A stretch of DNA of 64,000 nucleotides from Powellomyces hirtus (GCA_025526995.1 JAHLKG010000028.1:1-64000); one strand, 5' to 3'; shown: positions 20,467 to 31,512, counted from the first letter of the stretch. The notes: a model not told the origin generated them from the letters alone. Numbers and translations are program-made.

Positions 20467-21766
20467 GTGTGGGGGTGTACGGATATGCCTAGTGCTGAGG
20501 GCAAGAGTAGAATTGCCGCTCTGTATGAATACCTCTATCCTTAGTACTAGACTATACACCTCTGCATTCAGACCTAGAAGAGATGCATCCTCCAGTGTAC
20601 CTTAGTAGTGGGTGTGTAGACAACTCTGTTCCCTTCCGGGGGGACCCTGGGGTCCACTTGTTTATATACTCATGCATTGCCATAACAGAGAATGCGGCAC
20701 CTGCCGTCCAGACTTTCTACATCCAGCATCACACAAGAGTAGTACAGGAACACATGTACTAACTAACTAAGCTGGACTAAAGACCCTTAAATACTGTCCC
20801 TTTCGCATTGTCCCCCCCTATTTGACCATCTTGCCTCTGGATTCTTACGGCTAGTCGGATGGGAATCCGGATAGTGATGGCACTTGATTTCATCCTGATA
20901 ACGCTTCCCTCCTCTCTTAGCTCTGTATACCGGATGTTCAGTCAGCGTCATGTCCTTGGGGCCTGGCTCAGGAGGAGTGATATTGCTCCGCTTGACCTTG
21001 TGCATCTTGGGAATGGCCTGAGGGAGCCGCATTGTCCCGTCAGCAGCCAGGGTCTGAATGCCGCTGACGGGCCCATAAGCTTTGTGGTCCTTCCACTGCT
21101 TGAGGCAAAACCTGGTATCATGGGCTTTGTATAACGTCATCTGCTTGGATACAACCTGAGTGTACCCTTCTTCATGCAGCAGTTCCAACTGCGTTATTTC
21201 ATGGTGCATCCATTCGAACCAGGCAATAACAAGGTCTCCTGGGCTTGTATGCACTGTAATCTCTTGGTCAGGGAGTATGAGGTAACTCCCCCGGCCAGGT
21301 GTGAAGTTACAGTGCACCGACATGATTGTCCACTTGTTGTTGTTGATGTTGAAGTGGGAACCGGAGATTGCATTGAATTTGAGCATCATGAGGTTGCTGG
21401 GTGTGTTGGATGTGAGCATGACTTCACGGACTTGTTTCAGGATGTCTGCAAGCAGGCCTCACAAGTTCGTACTCTGCACATTGTCCTTGATGGCTGCCAT
21501 GCATCCATAGAGGCTGCATTGCTTGTTTGCCTGTTTTGCATTGTCCCATACAAAGAATCCCACTGCTGCAATGGCTGAGATGATGGACAGGATTGATATT
21601 GAGCCTTGCATAATCCAGACTCTGCTGTGGAAGATGACACCAGTTTTAGTGTTGCAAGCATTCTTTGCAGCCATCCAAGTGTCCATCATTGTAGGGTTGG
21701 CATAGTAGACGTTGTTGTAGATGCGGGTCACGTAGTCGTCCATGTGCTTCATTGCTCCCACTGTAA
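20467..21766. repeat. Segment S, copy 3
   Basis: 1300 bp; carries cttgacc near 20990, shared with copy 4 only. Confidence 0.95.
20787..21766 (-). pseudogene. Broken S gene, copy 3
   Basis: Stop at 21461-21459. The one marker base relative to copies 1 and 2 is silent in this frame (valine GTT to GTC). Confidence 0.45.
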
Positions 21767-22266
21767 TGTTGAGACGTCTTGACATCTACAAACAGGAACT
21801 CAGCATACCAGATAGGTTGCTAGGTTGTTGTCAAGACTTGCAGAGGGTCTGAAGGTGCTTCCCAAGGTAGGGAAGGTCGCCTATAGTGTTTGGCAGAGTG
21901 TACTAGACAAGTAGAGTGTGTTGGACTGTTATTATATTGGTTGGGGATGCCCAGAGGGCGTCCTTTTATAACAATTTGGATCATAGTACATGTGTAGTGA
22001 CAATCTAACTGTGCCCTAGCTTGGCCAAGACGGCCCTGGCCTGGCCTAGTATTGTTCCCAATCACAGGGTGTCTTTTTGCCTTTTCTTGGCGCTTCTATC
22101 AGCGCTCCAGACGTGTTCTAGGCCTTCCCAGGCCCTCTCCAGCTATTCTGGATCGTTCTAGACCATTCTGGACCATTCCAGACCATTCTAGACACAAGTG
22201 GATGTCCTCCCACATGTCCCGTGTGCTCTAAGTCCTCCCAGAGGCGCCCACAGGTAGATTCCAACA
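21767..22266 (-). repeat. Solo LTR (subtype b) between S copies 3 and 4
   Basis: A single 500-bp LTR with tgtaa on the left and gtgtg on the right, exactly the flanks of elements 2 and 3. The internal part has been lost by recombination between two LTRs, leaving an 1800-bp [LTR + S] unit in the array. Confidence 0.95.
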
Positions 22267-23566
22267 GTGTGGGGGTGTACGGATATGCCTAGTGCTGAGG
22301 GCAAGAGTAGAATTGCCGCTCTGTATGAATACCTCTATCCTTAGTACTAGACTATACACCTCTGCATTCAGACCTAGAAGAGATGCATCCTCCAGTGTAC
22401 CTTAGTAGTGGGTGTGTAGACAACTCTGTTCCCTTCCGGGGGGACCCTGGGGTCCACTTGTTTATATACTCATGCATTGCCATAACAGAGAATGCGGCAC
22501 CTGCCGTCCAGACTTTCTACATCCAGCATCACACAAGAGTAGTACAGGAACACATGTACTAACTAACTAAGCTGGACTAAAGACCCTTAAATACTGTCCC
22601 TTTCGCATTGTCCCCCCCTATTTGACCATCTTGCCTCTGGATTCTTACGGCTAGTCGGATGGGAATCCGGATAGTGATGGCACTTGATTTCATCCTGATA
22701 ACGCTTCCCTCCTCTCTTAGCTCTGTATACCGGATGTTCAGTCAGCGTCATGTCCTTGGGGCCTGGCTCAGGAGGAGTGATATTGCTCCGCTTGACCTTG
22801 TGCATCTTGGGAATGGCCTGAGGGAGCCGCATTGTCCCGTCAGCAGCCAGGGTCTGAATGCCGCTGACGGGCCCATAAGCTTTGTGGTCCTTCCACTGCT
22901 TGAGGCAAAACCTGGTATCATGGGCTTTGTATAACGTCATCTGCTTGGATACAACCTGAGTGTACCCTTCTTCATGCAGCAGTTCCAACTGCGTTATTTC
23001 ATGGTGCATCCATTCGAACCAGGCAATAACAAGGTCTCCTGGGCTTGTATGCACTGTAATCTCTTGGTCAGGGAGTATGAGGTAACTCCCCCGGCCAGGT
23101 GTGAAGTTACAGTGCACCGACATGATTGTCCACTTGTTGTTGTTGATGTTGAAGTGGGAACCGGAGATTGCATTGAATTTGAGCATCATGAGGTTGCTGG
23201 GTGTGTTGGATGTGAGCATGACTTCACGGACTTGTTTCAGGATGTCTGCAAGCAGGCCTCACAAGTTCGTACTCTGCACATTGTCCTTGATGGCTGCCAT
23301 GCATCCATAGAGGCTGCATTGCTTGTTTGCCTGTTTTGCATTGTCCCATACAAAGAATCCCACTGCTGCAATGGCTGAGATGATGGACAGGATTGATATT
23401 GAGCCTTGCATAATCCAGACTCTGCTGTGGAAGATGACACCAGTTTTAGTGTTGCAAGCATTCTTTGCAGCCATCCAAGTGTCCATCATTGTAGGGTTGG
23501 CATAGTAGACGTTGTTGTAGATGCGGGTCACGTAGTCGTCCATGTGCTTCATTGCTCCCACTGTAA
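22267..23566. repeat. Segment S, copy 4
   Basis: 1300 bp, same marker base as copy 3; ends in tgtaa before element 4. Confidence 0.95.
22587..23566 (-). pseudogene. Broken S gene, copy 4
   Basis: Stop at 23261-23259; otherwise as copy 3. Confidence 0.45.
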
Positions 23567-24066
23567 TGTTGAGACGTCTTGACATCTACAAACAGGAACT
23601 CAGCATACCAGATAGGTTGCTAGGTTGTTGTCAAGACTTGCAGAGGGTCTGAAGGTGCTTCCCAAGGTAGGGAAGGTCGCCTATAGTGTTTGGCAGAGTG
23701 TACTAGACAAGTAGAGTGTGTTGGACTGTTATTATATTGGTTGGGGATGCCCAGAGGGCGTCCTTTTATAACAATTTGGATCATAGTACATGTGTAGTGA
23801 CAATCTAACTGTGCCCTAGCTTGGCCAAGACGGCCCTGGCCTGGCCTAGTATTGTTCCCAATCACAGGGTGTCTTTTTGCCTTTTCTTGGCGCTTCTATC
23901 AGCGCTCCAGACGTGTTCTAGGCCTTCCCAGGCCCTCTCCAGCTATTCTGGATCGTTCTAGACCATTCTGGACCATTCCAGACCATTCTAGACACAAGTG
24001 GATGTCCTCCCACATGTCCCGTGTGCTCTAAGTCCTCCCAGAGGCGCCCACAGGTAGATTCCAACA
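23567..24066 (-). repeat. 3' LTR of element 4 (subtype b)
   Basis: 500 bp, last subtype-b LTR in the window. Confidence 0.96.
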
Positions 24067-24073
24067 CTCCCAC

Positions 24074-27000
24074 TCACGAAACATGTTTTGTGATCCCACA
24101 GGCGTCCCTCAGTTTCAAGAACTGATCCCTAGCCAGTGGTTTTGTCAAGATGTCTGCAACCATGTCCTGAGTCGAGAGATACTCTAATGCAATCTCCAAG
24201 CGTCCTAGTGCTTCTCTGATAAAGTGGTACCTCACTTCAATGTGTTTGGTGCTGGCATGCAATGTCGGGTTCTTAGCAAGAGCAATGGCACCCTGGTTGT
24301 CCTCAAAGAGCATTGTGGGTCCATCCTGCTTGAATCCAAGCTCCCCTGCAAGCAGACGAAGCCAAACAGCTTCCTTGGTGCACTGGGCTAGTGCCATGTA
24401 CTCTGCTTCCGTGCTTGAAAGAGCTACAGTGGTCTGCCGCTTGGATTGCCAGGTGATAGGCCCGTTGAACATGAAGATGAATCCAGTGGTTGATCTCCTT
24501 GTGTCCAAACATCCAGCATAGTCGGAATCCGAGTATCCAACCAGCTTCCTAGGCTCAGAGACATTCTCTTTGCCTCCCAGAAGGATTCCAAGTTCGCTTG
24601 TGCCCTTCAGGTATCTGATGATCCGCTTGGCAGCACTCCAATGCTCCTTTCCAGGCTTTGCAAGGTACTTGGACACAATTCCAACTGCAGCAGCAATGTC
24701 AGGGCGTGTTCCTAGCATGGCATAGATCAAACTGCCCACTGCATTCCTGTATGGCACAGAGCTCATCTCCAGCTCCTCCGTCTCATTCTGAGGTGCCATG
24801 TTGTTTCTGAGGTGCAGTCCATGTTCCATAGGCGTGGCATGAACCTTGGCATCTCCCATGTTGAATTTCGAAACGACCTCTTCAACATACTTCTTCTGAG
24901 ACAACCAGATGGTGCGGGTGCTTCTGCTCCGTCTGATGTGAATCCCAAGGAAGTAATTCAGCTCTCCAAGGTCTGTCATCTCAAAAGCTCGTCTCAGCTC
25001 CTTCTTGACATCCCCCAGCTGTTCCTTGCTTGATGAGGCCACAATGAGGTCGTCCACATAGATCAGAATGTACTCTGTTGTCCCATTCTGACTCCTGTAG
25101 TACATGCAAGGCTCTGCAGTCGACTGCACAAAGCCCATAGACTTCAGTTTGTGGTCTATCTTGTGGTTGAAGCGCCTTGCTGATTGCTTGAGGCCGTAGA
25201 GGGGTCTCCCAAGCTTGCAGACCCGTCCTGGATGCTTGGAATCCTCAAAGCCCTCCGGTTGGCGCATGTAGATCACATAGTCCAGATCCCCTTGCAAGAA
25301 TGCTGTCTTCACATCCATCTGATGTGCCTCCAAGTCATCTGTGGCAATGATGGAGAACAGCAGTCTCATGGGACCAAACTTGGCAACAGGAGCAAACGTC
25401 TCCTGATAGTCCAATCCCTCTCTCTGAGAGAATCCCTTGGCAACAAGTCTTGCCTTGTATCTGTCAAGCTCTCCTGTGTCCTTCAGCTTTCGTTTGAAGA
25501 CCCACTTGCATCCAATAGCTTTTCTGCCCGTTGGCAGATCCACAAGTTGCCATGTCCCATTCTTGGCAAGAGCATCCATCTCTTCCTGAGCAGCCTGACG
25601 CCATTGTGAAGCATCTGGCATGGTCTGGCTCTCCTTGTAGCTTGTGGGCTCGTTTGAGACAAAGGAGACAGCATAGGCAACTGCAGCAACGTTTGCAGCG
25701 TTGCTTGAAGCCTTCCACCACTCTCCTGGCGGCTTCCTGAGTCTTTTGGGGGTTGGAGAAGGCTCTGCAGCACTCTCATAGTCAGAGGACGGCTCAGGGG
25801 TCCGTTCCCTCATGTTCTCCTCTCCCTCTGACATGTCTGTGTCCTCAGAGTCGTTACTGACATCCTGCAGCTCGTCACTGACATCCTGCAGCTCGTCACT
25901 GACATCCTGCAGCTTCATTTTGGGCCCAATTCCCACTTCCAGGCTCTCAGCAGGCACTTGGGGCGTCTGAGCAGACTGGAGGGATGGAATGAAGCTCTTC
26001 TCATCGAATTTGACACTTCTGGAGAACAGGATCTTCTTAGTCTGTATGTCCATAAGCCGGTATTCCTTGCTGTGGGAGCTATACCCCAGCATGATGCACT
26101 TGACAGCAGCATCATCCAGCTTCTGGCGCTTGTTGGGTTGAATGTAGGCATAGGCAATGCATCCAAACGTCCTCAAATGTCCCAGAGATGGTGGGATACC
26201 AAGGAACATCTCATAAGGCGTCTTGGGGCATGCAACAGTGGGAGATCTGTTCCTCAGATAGACTGCTGTCATGATTGCTTCTCCCCAGAAACGCTTGTCC
26301 AAGCCTGACTGCTTCAACAAACATCTCCCCATCTCCACAAGGGTACGGTTGGCTCGTTCAGCAACACCATTTTGCTGTGGAGTATTTACTGAACTCCTCT
26401 GATGCTGTGTGCCCTTCTCCTTGAAGTGGTCCCTTAGCAAGTTGCTCATGTACTCGCCTCCTGGGTCGGATCTGACAGCTTTGATCTGCTTTCCATGTAG
26501 GGGGACAAGTGCTGCTTCCAGCTCCTGATAGTGCCTAGCAACTTCTCCCTTGGTCTTCATAAGGCAAACATGGAAATATCTTGTCTTGTCATCAATGAAT
26601 GTGACAAAATAGCGATATCCAGTGATCGTGGGTGGTTCAACTGGTCCCCAGACATCTGTGTGGATCAATCCCAGCTTCTCTGATGCTCTGGAGGCCTGTG
26701 CCTTGGGGAATGGCGCTCTGCTTGCTTTGCTGAGTGCACAAGTGTCACAAATGCTCAAGCTCCCACTAGTTTGAACGCCCTTGGCAAGCTTGGTGAGCCT
26801 TCCAATGTCTGCAACGTTCAAATGGCCGAGTCTCTGATGCCATAGGGACAAGTCCTGACTTGTTGTGTCCCTTCCAACATTGTGGGCAATCCCAGCATTT
26901 GCCTGCCCATGTGTTGTCTCGAATGTGTAGACAAATTGGTTCTCTTTGGCAAGGAAAGCCATCCCATCCTTTGCAATGATCCGAGCAGCCTGTGGTCCCA

Positions 27001-28126
27001 CTTCAAAACAAGCTCCAGCTTTGGCAAGGCGAGCCAGTGATAGGAGGTTCTTGGTCATCTTGGGGACGTGCCAGCAGTTCTGGATTTGCAGGGGCACTGT
27101 CTTCCCCTCTGTGTTGATCACCCATGTGTGAAGCGTTCCATGCCCCACAGCTTCCAATGTGTGATTGTCTGCCATCTCAATGGCGACAGGAGACATCTTC
27201 TCATAGTCCCCAAACAGCTCTCTGCGGCCAGTCATGTGCTGAGAGGCTCCTGAGTCCAAAATCCAAGTGTTGGATGTCAGGGATGGCATCTGAGTTCCAA
27301 TGGTGGTGAAAGCAAAGCCTCCAGGCGTCTGTTGAGTTGAGTTGGCCTGGTTTAGGCCCTTCTTCTCGTCTGCTGCCCTCTTGTGGCATTCCTTCTTGAT
27401 GTGGCCCTTCTTGTTGCAGTAGTGACAGACTGCCTCCTTCTTCCAATCTGGCTTTCCCCCAGCCTTGTTGGTCTTCTGAGCATTCCCTTTGGTGTCAGCT
27501 TGTGTGAAGAAGGCTTTTGCTGCCTTTCCAGAGTTCTTCTTTCCATCTGCACGCCTCATTTCCTCCTGCAACAGCCTGGATGTCACAAAAGCCAAGTCCA
27601 GCTTCTCACTGGTCGACTCCAGAGTCATCACAAGGGTGTCAAAGGCTTCTGGAAGGGAAGAGAGCAAGGAGAACACATGGTCCTCCTCAGAAACGGGAGC
27701 TCCGATGGCTGCAAGTTCCTGGGTCATCCTCTTGATCTTGTTGATGTGGATGGTCATGGAATCAGTTGGGTCCATTGTCACAGTGAGGAACCGACGTCTC
27801 AGGAAGTGTCTGTTGGCAACCCCCTTCTTCTCATGCACCTCCCTCAGCTTTTCCCATGCTTCAAGGGCGGATTCAGCCTCATGAACATGCATCAATTGCT
27901 CATCATTCAAAGACATGATCAGCAGAGCCAGAGCTCTCTCATCTCGACGTATCCAGTCGTCTGATGCTGTGTTGGTGGCCTTGGCAGTTCCTGAGCCGTC
28001 CTTGATGTCAATGGCATCCCAAAGTCCCTTCTCAATCAACAGCATCTTCATTTTCAACTTCCAAAGGTGAAAGTTCTCCCCAGTGAACCTCTCAATGGAC
28101 ACTCGGCTGTCAGAGTCGCCAGCCAT
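24074..28126 (-). CDS. Copia Gag-Pol polyprotein, element 4 (1350 aa)
   Basis: Intact. Its coding residues are those of the right-hand family branch: MRRADGKK instead of MRCADGKK, FGDYEK, KDGMAF and FLGIPP. A private change turns GPEMKL into GPKMKL in the linker between integrase and reverse transcriptase. Because the 3' LTR is left-type, the switch from one branch to the other lies in the reverse transcriptase/RNase H part or in the LTR. Start at the ATG at 28126-28124. Confidence 0.96.
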   Translation of the reverse strand: MAGDSDSRVSIERFTGENFHLWKLKMKMLLIEKGLWDAIDIKDGSGTAKATNTASDDWIRRDERALALLIMSLNDEQLMHVHEAESALEAWEKLREVHEKKGVANRHFLRRRFLTVTMDPTDSMTIHINKIKRMTQELAAIGAPVSEEDHVFSLLSSLPEAFDTLVMTLESTSEKLDLAFVTSRLLQEEMRRADGKKNSGKAAKAFFTQADTKGNAQKTNKAGGKPDWKKEAVCHYCNKKGHIKKECHKRAADEKKGLNQANSTQQTPGGFAFTTIGTQMPSLTSNTWILDSGASQHMTGRRELFGDYEKMSPVAIEMADNHTLEAVGHGTLHTWVINTEGKTVPLQIQNCWHVPKMTKNLLSLARLAKAGACFEVGPQAARIIAKDGMAFLAKENQFVYTFETTHGQANAGIAHNVGRDTTSQDLSLWHQRLGHLNVADIGRLTKLAKGVQTSGSLSICDTCALSKASRAPFPKAQASRASEKLGLIHTDVWGPVEPPTITGYRYFVTFIDDKTRYFHVCLMKTKGEVARHYQELEAALVPLHGKQIKAVRSDPGGEYMSNLLRDHFKEKGTQHQRSSVNTPQQNGVAERANRTLVEMGRCLLKQSGLDKRFWGEAIMTAVYLRNRSPTVACPKTPYEMFLGIPPSLGHLRTFGCIAYAYIQPNKRQKLDDAAVKCIMLGYSSHSKEYRLMDIQTKKILFSRSVKFDEKSFIPSLQSAQTPQVPAESLEVGIGPKMKLQDVSDELQDVSDELQDVSNDSEDTDMSEGEENMRERTPEPSSDYESAAEPSPTPKRLRKPPGEWWKASSNAANVAAVAYAVSFVSNEPTSYKESQTMPDASQWRQAAQEEMDALAKNGTWQLVDLPTGRKAIGCKWVFKRKLKDTGELDRYKARLVAKGFSQREGLDYQETFAPVAKFGPMRLLFSIIATDDLEAHQMDVKTAFLQGDLDYVIYMRQPEGFEDSKHPGRVCKLGRPLYGLKQSARRFNHKIDHKLKSMGFVQSTAEPCMYYRSQNGTTEYILIYVDDLIVASSSKEQLGDVKKELRRAFEMTDLGELNYFLGIHIRRSRSTRTIWLSQKKYVEEVVSKFNMGDAKVHATPMEHGLHLRNNMAPQNETEELEMSSVPYRNAVGSLIYAMLGTRPDIAAAVGIVSKYLAKPGKEHWSAAKRIIRYLKGTSELGILLGGKENVSEPRKLVGYSDSDYAGCLDTRRSTTGFIFMFNGPITWQSKRQTTVALSSTEAEYMALAQCTKEAVWLRLLAGELGFKQDGPTMLFEDNQGAIALAKNPTLHASTKHIEVRYHFIREALGRLEIALEYLSTQDMVADILTKPLARDQFLKLRDACGITKHVS

Positions 28127-28405
28127 CTTGTGCAAAGAGTGTGGCAAAATGGGATAGTCCCGGTGTTCAACCGCAAGTGGTCAGAACCTGCTCCAGAAAA
28201 TCCACTCCAGTCCAGTCCAGTCCAGACAATAGCTCGTTTGATGGTCAGACGCAGGTGTCCTATGCCTGCTATCTAGGCTTCTCGAGTGCTCAAACAGTTC
28301 TCCAAGTCCTCAGCAGCACCAGTGATAGGCACAGTGACGTGTTTCCCAGATAGGGATAGAGGTGGAGTCAGTAATGTTCAGACAGCTGTGTCAGGGCTCA
28401 TAACC

Positions 28406-28905
28406 TGTTGAGACGTCTTGACATCTACAAACAGGAACTCAGCATACCAGATAGGTTGCTAGGTTGTTGTCAAGACTTGCAGAGGGTCTGAAGGTGCTTC
28501 CCAAGGTAGGGAAGGTCGCCTGTAGTGTTTGGCAGAGTGTACTAGACAAGTAGAGTGTGTTGGACTGTTATTATATTGGTTGGGGATGCCCAGAGGGCGT
28601 CCTTTAATAACAATTTGGATCATAGTACATGTGTAGTGACAATCTAACTGTGCCCTAGCTTGGCCAAGACGGCCCTGGCCTGGCCTAGTATTGTTCCCAA
28701 TCACAGGGTGTCTTTTTGCCTTTTCTTGGCGCTTCTATCAGCGCTCCAGACGTGTTCTAGGCCTTCCCAGGCCCTCTCCAGCTATTCTGGATCGTTCTAG
28801 ACCATTCTGGACCATTCCAGACCATTCTAGACACAAGTGGATGTCCTCCCACATGTCCCGTGTGCTCTAAGTCCTCCCAGAGGCGCCCACAGGTAGATTC
28901 CAACA
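28406..28905 (-). repeat. 5' LTR of element 4 (subtype c)
   Basis: 500 bp, ends at the junction with inverted fragment P. Confidence 0.96.
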
Positions 28906-30932
28906 CATGCTGGGGTATAGCTCCCACAGCAAGGAATACCGGCTTATGGACATACAGACTAAGAAGATCCTGTTCTCCAGAAGTGTCAAATTCGATGAGA
29001 AGAGCTTCATTCCATCCCTCCAGTCTGCTCAGACGCCCCAAGTGCCTGCTGAGAGCCTGGAAGTGGGAATTGGGCCCGAAATGAAGCTGCAGGATGTCAG
29101 TGACGAGCTGCAGGATGTCAGTGACGAGCTGCAGGATGTCAGTAACGACTCTGAGGACACAGACATGTCAGAGGGAGAGGAGAACATGAGGGAACGGACC
29201 CCTGAGCCGTCCTCTGACTATGAGAGTGCTGCAGAGCCTTCTCCAACCCCCAAAAGACTCAGGAAGCCGCCAGGAGAGTGGTGGAAGGCTTCAAGCAACG
29301 CTGCAAACGTTGCTGCAGTTGCCTATGCTGTCTCCTTTGTCTCAAACGAGCCCACAAGCTACAAGGAGAGCCAGACCATGCCAGATGCTTCACAATGGCG
29401 TCAGGCTGCTCAGGAAGAGATGGATGCTCTTGCCAAGAATGGGACATGGCAACTTGTGGATCTGCCAACGGGCAGAAAAGCTATTGGATGCAAGTGGGTC
29501 TTCAAACGAAAGCTGAAGGACACAGGAGAGCTTGACAGATACAAGGCAAGACTTGTTGCCAAGGGATTCTCTCAGAGAGAGGGATTGGACTATCAGGAGA
29601 CGTTTGCTCCTGTTGCCAAGTTTGGTCCCATGAGACTGCTGTTCTCCATCATTGCCACAGATGACTTGGAGGCACATCAGATGGACGTGAAGACAGCATT
29701 CTTGCAAGGGGATCTGGACTATGTGATCTACATGCGCCAACCGGAGGGCTTTGAGGATTCCAAGCATCCAGGACGGGTCTGCAAGCTTGGGAGACCCCTC
29801 TACGGCCTCAAGCAATCAGCAAGGCGCTTCAACCACAAGATAGACCACAAACTGAAGTCTATGGGCTTTGTGCAGTCGACTGCAGAGCCTTGCATGTACT
29901 ACAGGAGTCAGAATGGGACAACAGAGTACATTCTGATCTATGTGGACGACCTCATTGTGGCCTCATCAAGCAAGGAACAGCTGGGGGATGTCAAGAAGGA
30001 GCTGAGGCGAGCTTTTGAGATGACAGACCTTGGAGAGCTGAATTACTTCCTTGGGATTCACATCAGACGGAGCAGAAGCACCCGCACCATCTGGTTGTCT
30101 CAGAAGAAGTATGTTGAAGAGGTCGTTTCGAAATTCAACATGGGAGATGCCAAGGTTCATGCCACGCCTATGGAACATGGACTGCACCTCAGAAACAACA
30201 TGGCACCTCAGAATGAGACGGAGGAGCTGGAGATGAGCTCTGTGCCATACAGGAATGCAGTGGGCAGTTTGATCTATGCCATGCTAGGAACACGCCCTGA
30301 CATTGCTGCTGCAGTTGGAATTGTGTCCAAGTACCTTGCAAAGCCTGGAAAGGAGCATTGGAGTGCTGCCAAGCGGATCATCAGATACCTGAAGGGCACA
30401 AGCGAACTTGGAATCCTTCTGGGAGGCAAAGAGAATGTCTCTGAGCCTAGGAAGCTGGTTGGATACTCGGATTCCGACTATGCTGGATGTTTGGACACAA
30501 GGAGATCAACCACTGGATTCATCTTCATGTTCAACGGGCCTATCACCTGGCAATCCAAGCGGCAGACCACTGTAGCTCTTTCAAGCACGGAAGCAGAGTA
30601 CATGGCACTAGCCCAGTGCACCAAGGAAGCTGTTTGGCTTCGTCTGCTTGCAGGGGAGCTTGGATTCAAGCAGGATGGACCCACAATGCTCTTTGAGGAC
30701 AACCAGGGTGCCATCGCTCTTGCTAAGAACCCGACATTGCATGCCAGCACCAAACACATTGAAGTGAGGTACCACTTTATCAGAGAAGCACTAGGACGCT
30801 TGGAGATTGCATTAGAGTATCTCTCGACTCAGGACATGGTTGCAGACATCTTGACAAAACCACTGGCTAGGGATCAGTTCTTGAAACTGAGGGACGCCTG
30901 TGGGATCACAAAACATGTTTCGTGAGTGGGAG
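28906..30932 (+). mobile_element. Copia fragment P, 3' part, plus strand
   Basis: Copia internal sequence in the opposite orientation to element 4, beginning abruptly inside the integrase region and running to the 3' LTR at 30933. The 5' half of P is absent from the window. Confidence 0.95.
28907..30925 (+). pseudogene. Truncated copia pol, fragment P (672 codons left)
   Basis: Carries the end of the integrase region, the acidic linker with three LQDVS units, complete reverse transcriptase (Y-V-D-D) and RNase H, and the normal stop. Gag, protease and the integrase core are missing, cut off by the LTR of element 4. The frame begins at what was an internal methionine (MLGYSSHSKEYR); it has no promoter of its own and depends on nothing visible here for expression. 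No internal stop or frameshift has arisen, so the truncation is young. Confidence 0.95.
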
Positions 30933-31012
30933 TGTTGGAATCTACCTGTGGGCGCCTCTGGGAGGACTTAGAGCACACGGGACATGTGGGAGGACATCCA
31001 CTTGTGTCTAGA
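30933..31012 (+). repeat. 3' LTR of P, first 80 bp
   Basis: Starts TGTTGGAATC after the purine tract and breaks off at ctaga where element 5 is inserted. The remainder is at 36352-36776. Confidence 0.96.
31008..31012. repeat. Target site duplication of element 5, left copy (ctaga)
   Basis: Repeated at 36352-36356. Confidence 0.95.
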
Positions 31013-31090
31013 TGTTGGAATCTACCTGTGGGCGCCTCTGGGAGGACTTAGAGCACACGGGACATGTGGGAGGACATCCACTTGTGTCTA

Positions 31091-31140
31091 GAATGGTCTG
31101 GAATGGTCCAGAATGGTCTAGAACGATCCAGAATAGCTGG
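31091..31140 (+). promoter_or_regulatory. GAA decamer array in element 5 U3
   Basis: Five decamers beginning with GAA at 31091, 31101, 31111, 31121 and 31131; plus-strand counterpart of 7060-7109. Confidence 0.5.
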
Positions 31141-31340
31141 AGAGGGCCTGGGAAGGCCTAGAACACGTCTGGAGCGCTGATAGAAGCGCCAAGAAAAGGC
31201 AAAAAGACACCCTGTGATTGGGAACAATACTAGGCCAGGCCAGGGCCGTCTTGGCCAAGCTAGGGCACAGTTAGATTGTCACTACACATGTACTATGATC
31301 CAAATTGTTATTAAAGGACGCCCTCTGGGCATCCCCAACC

Positions 31341-31350
31341 AATATAATAA
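31341..31350 (+). promoter_or_regulatory. TATA-like core of element 5 LTR
   Basis: AATATAATAA directly after CC (CCAAT overlap), about LTR position 330. Confidence 0.45.
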
Positions 31351-31512
31351 CAGTCCAACACACTCTACTTGTCTAGTACACTCTGCCAAACACTACAGGC
31401 GACCTTCCCTACCTTGGGAAGCACCTTCAGACCCTCTGCAAGTCTTGACAACAACCTAGCAACCTATCTGGTATGCTGAGTTCCTGTTTGTAGATGTCAA
31501 GACGTCTCAACA

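Larger units (their letters stand above)
23567..28905 (-). mobile_element. Copia element 4, complete, chimeric flanks (5339 bp)
   Basis: Left flank tgtaa (S copy 4); right flank catgc, the start of inverted copia fragment P. The 3' LTR is subtype b as in the left array, but the 5' LTR is subtype c (cgcctgtagtg), the type of all right-hand copies. The element therefore joins a left-array insertion to a different insertion that sat in P. Primer-binding site at 28392-28405. Confidence 0.95.
31013..31512 (+). repeat. 5' LTR of element 5
   Basis: 500 bp, TGTTGGAATC...TCTCAACA. Confidence 0.96.

Noticed and set aside
7188..23566. Spaced repeats that might suggest a CRISPR array
   Set aside because: Repeat units are 0.5-5.3 kb retroelements with 1.3-kb identical spacers in a eukaryotic setting.
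28760..29041. Fusion of LTR-derived frame with P pol frame as a new gene
   Set aside because: The overlap at the LTR/P join is a by-product of the junction; the antisense frame across it has no support.
31198..31270. GC-rich GGCCAGGCCAGGGCC...CTTGGCCAAG stretch in the LTR as a terminator hairpin
   Set aside because: It contains a 10-bp palindrome but no consistent longer stem; no terminator function can be argued for a polymerase II element.
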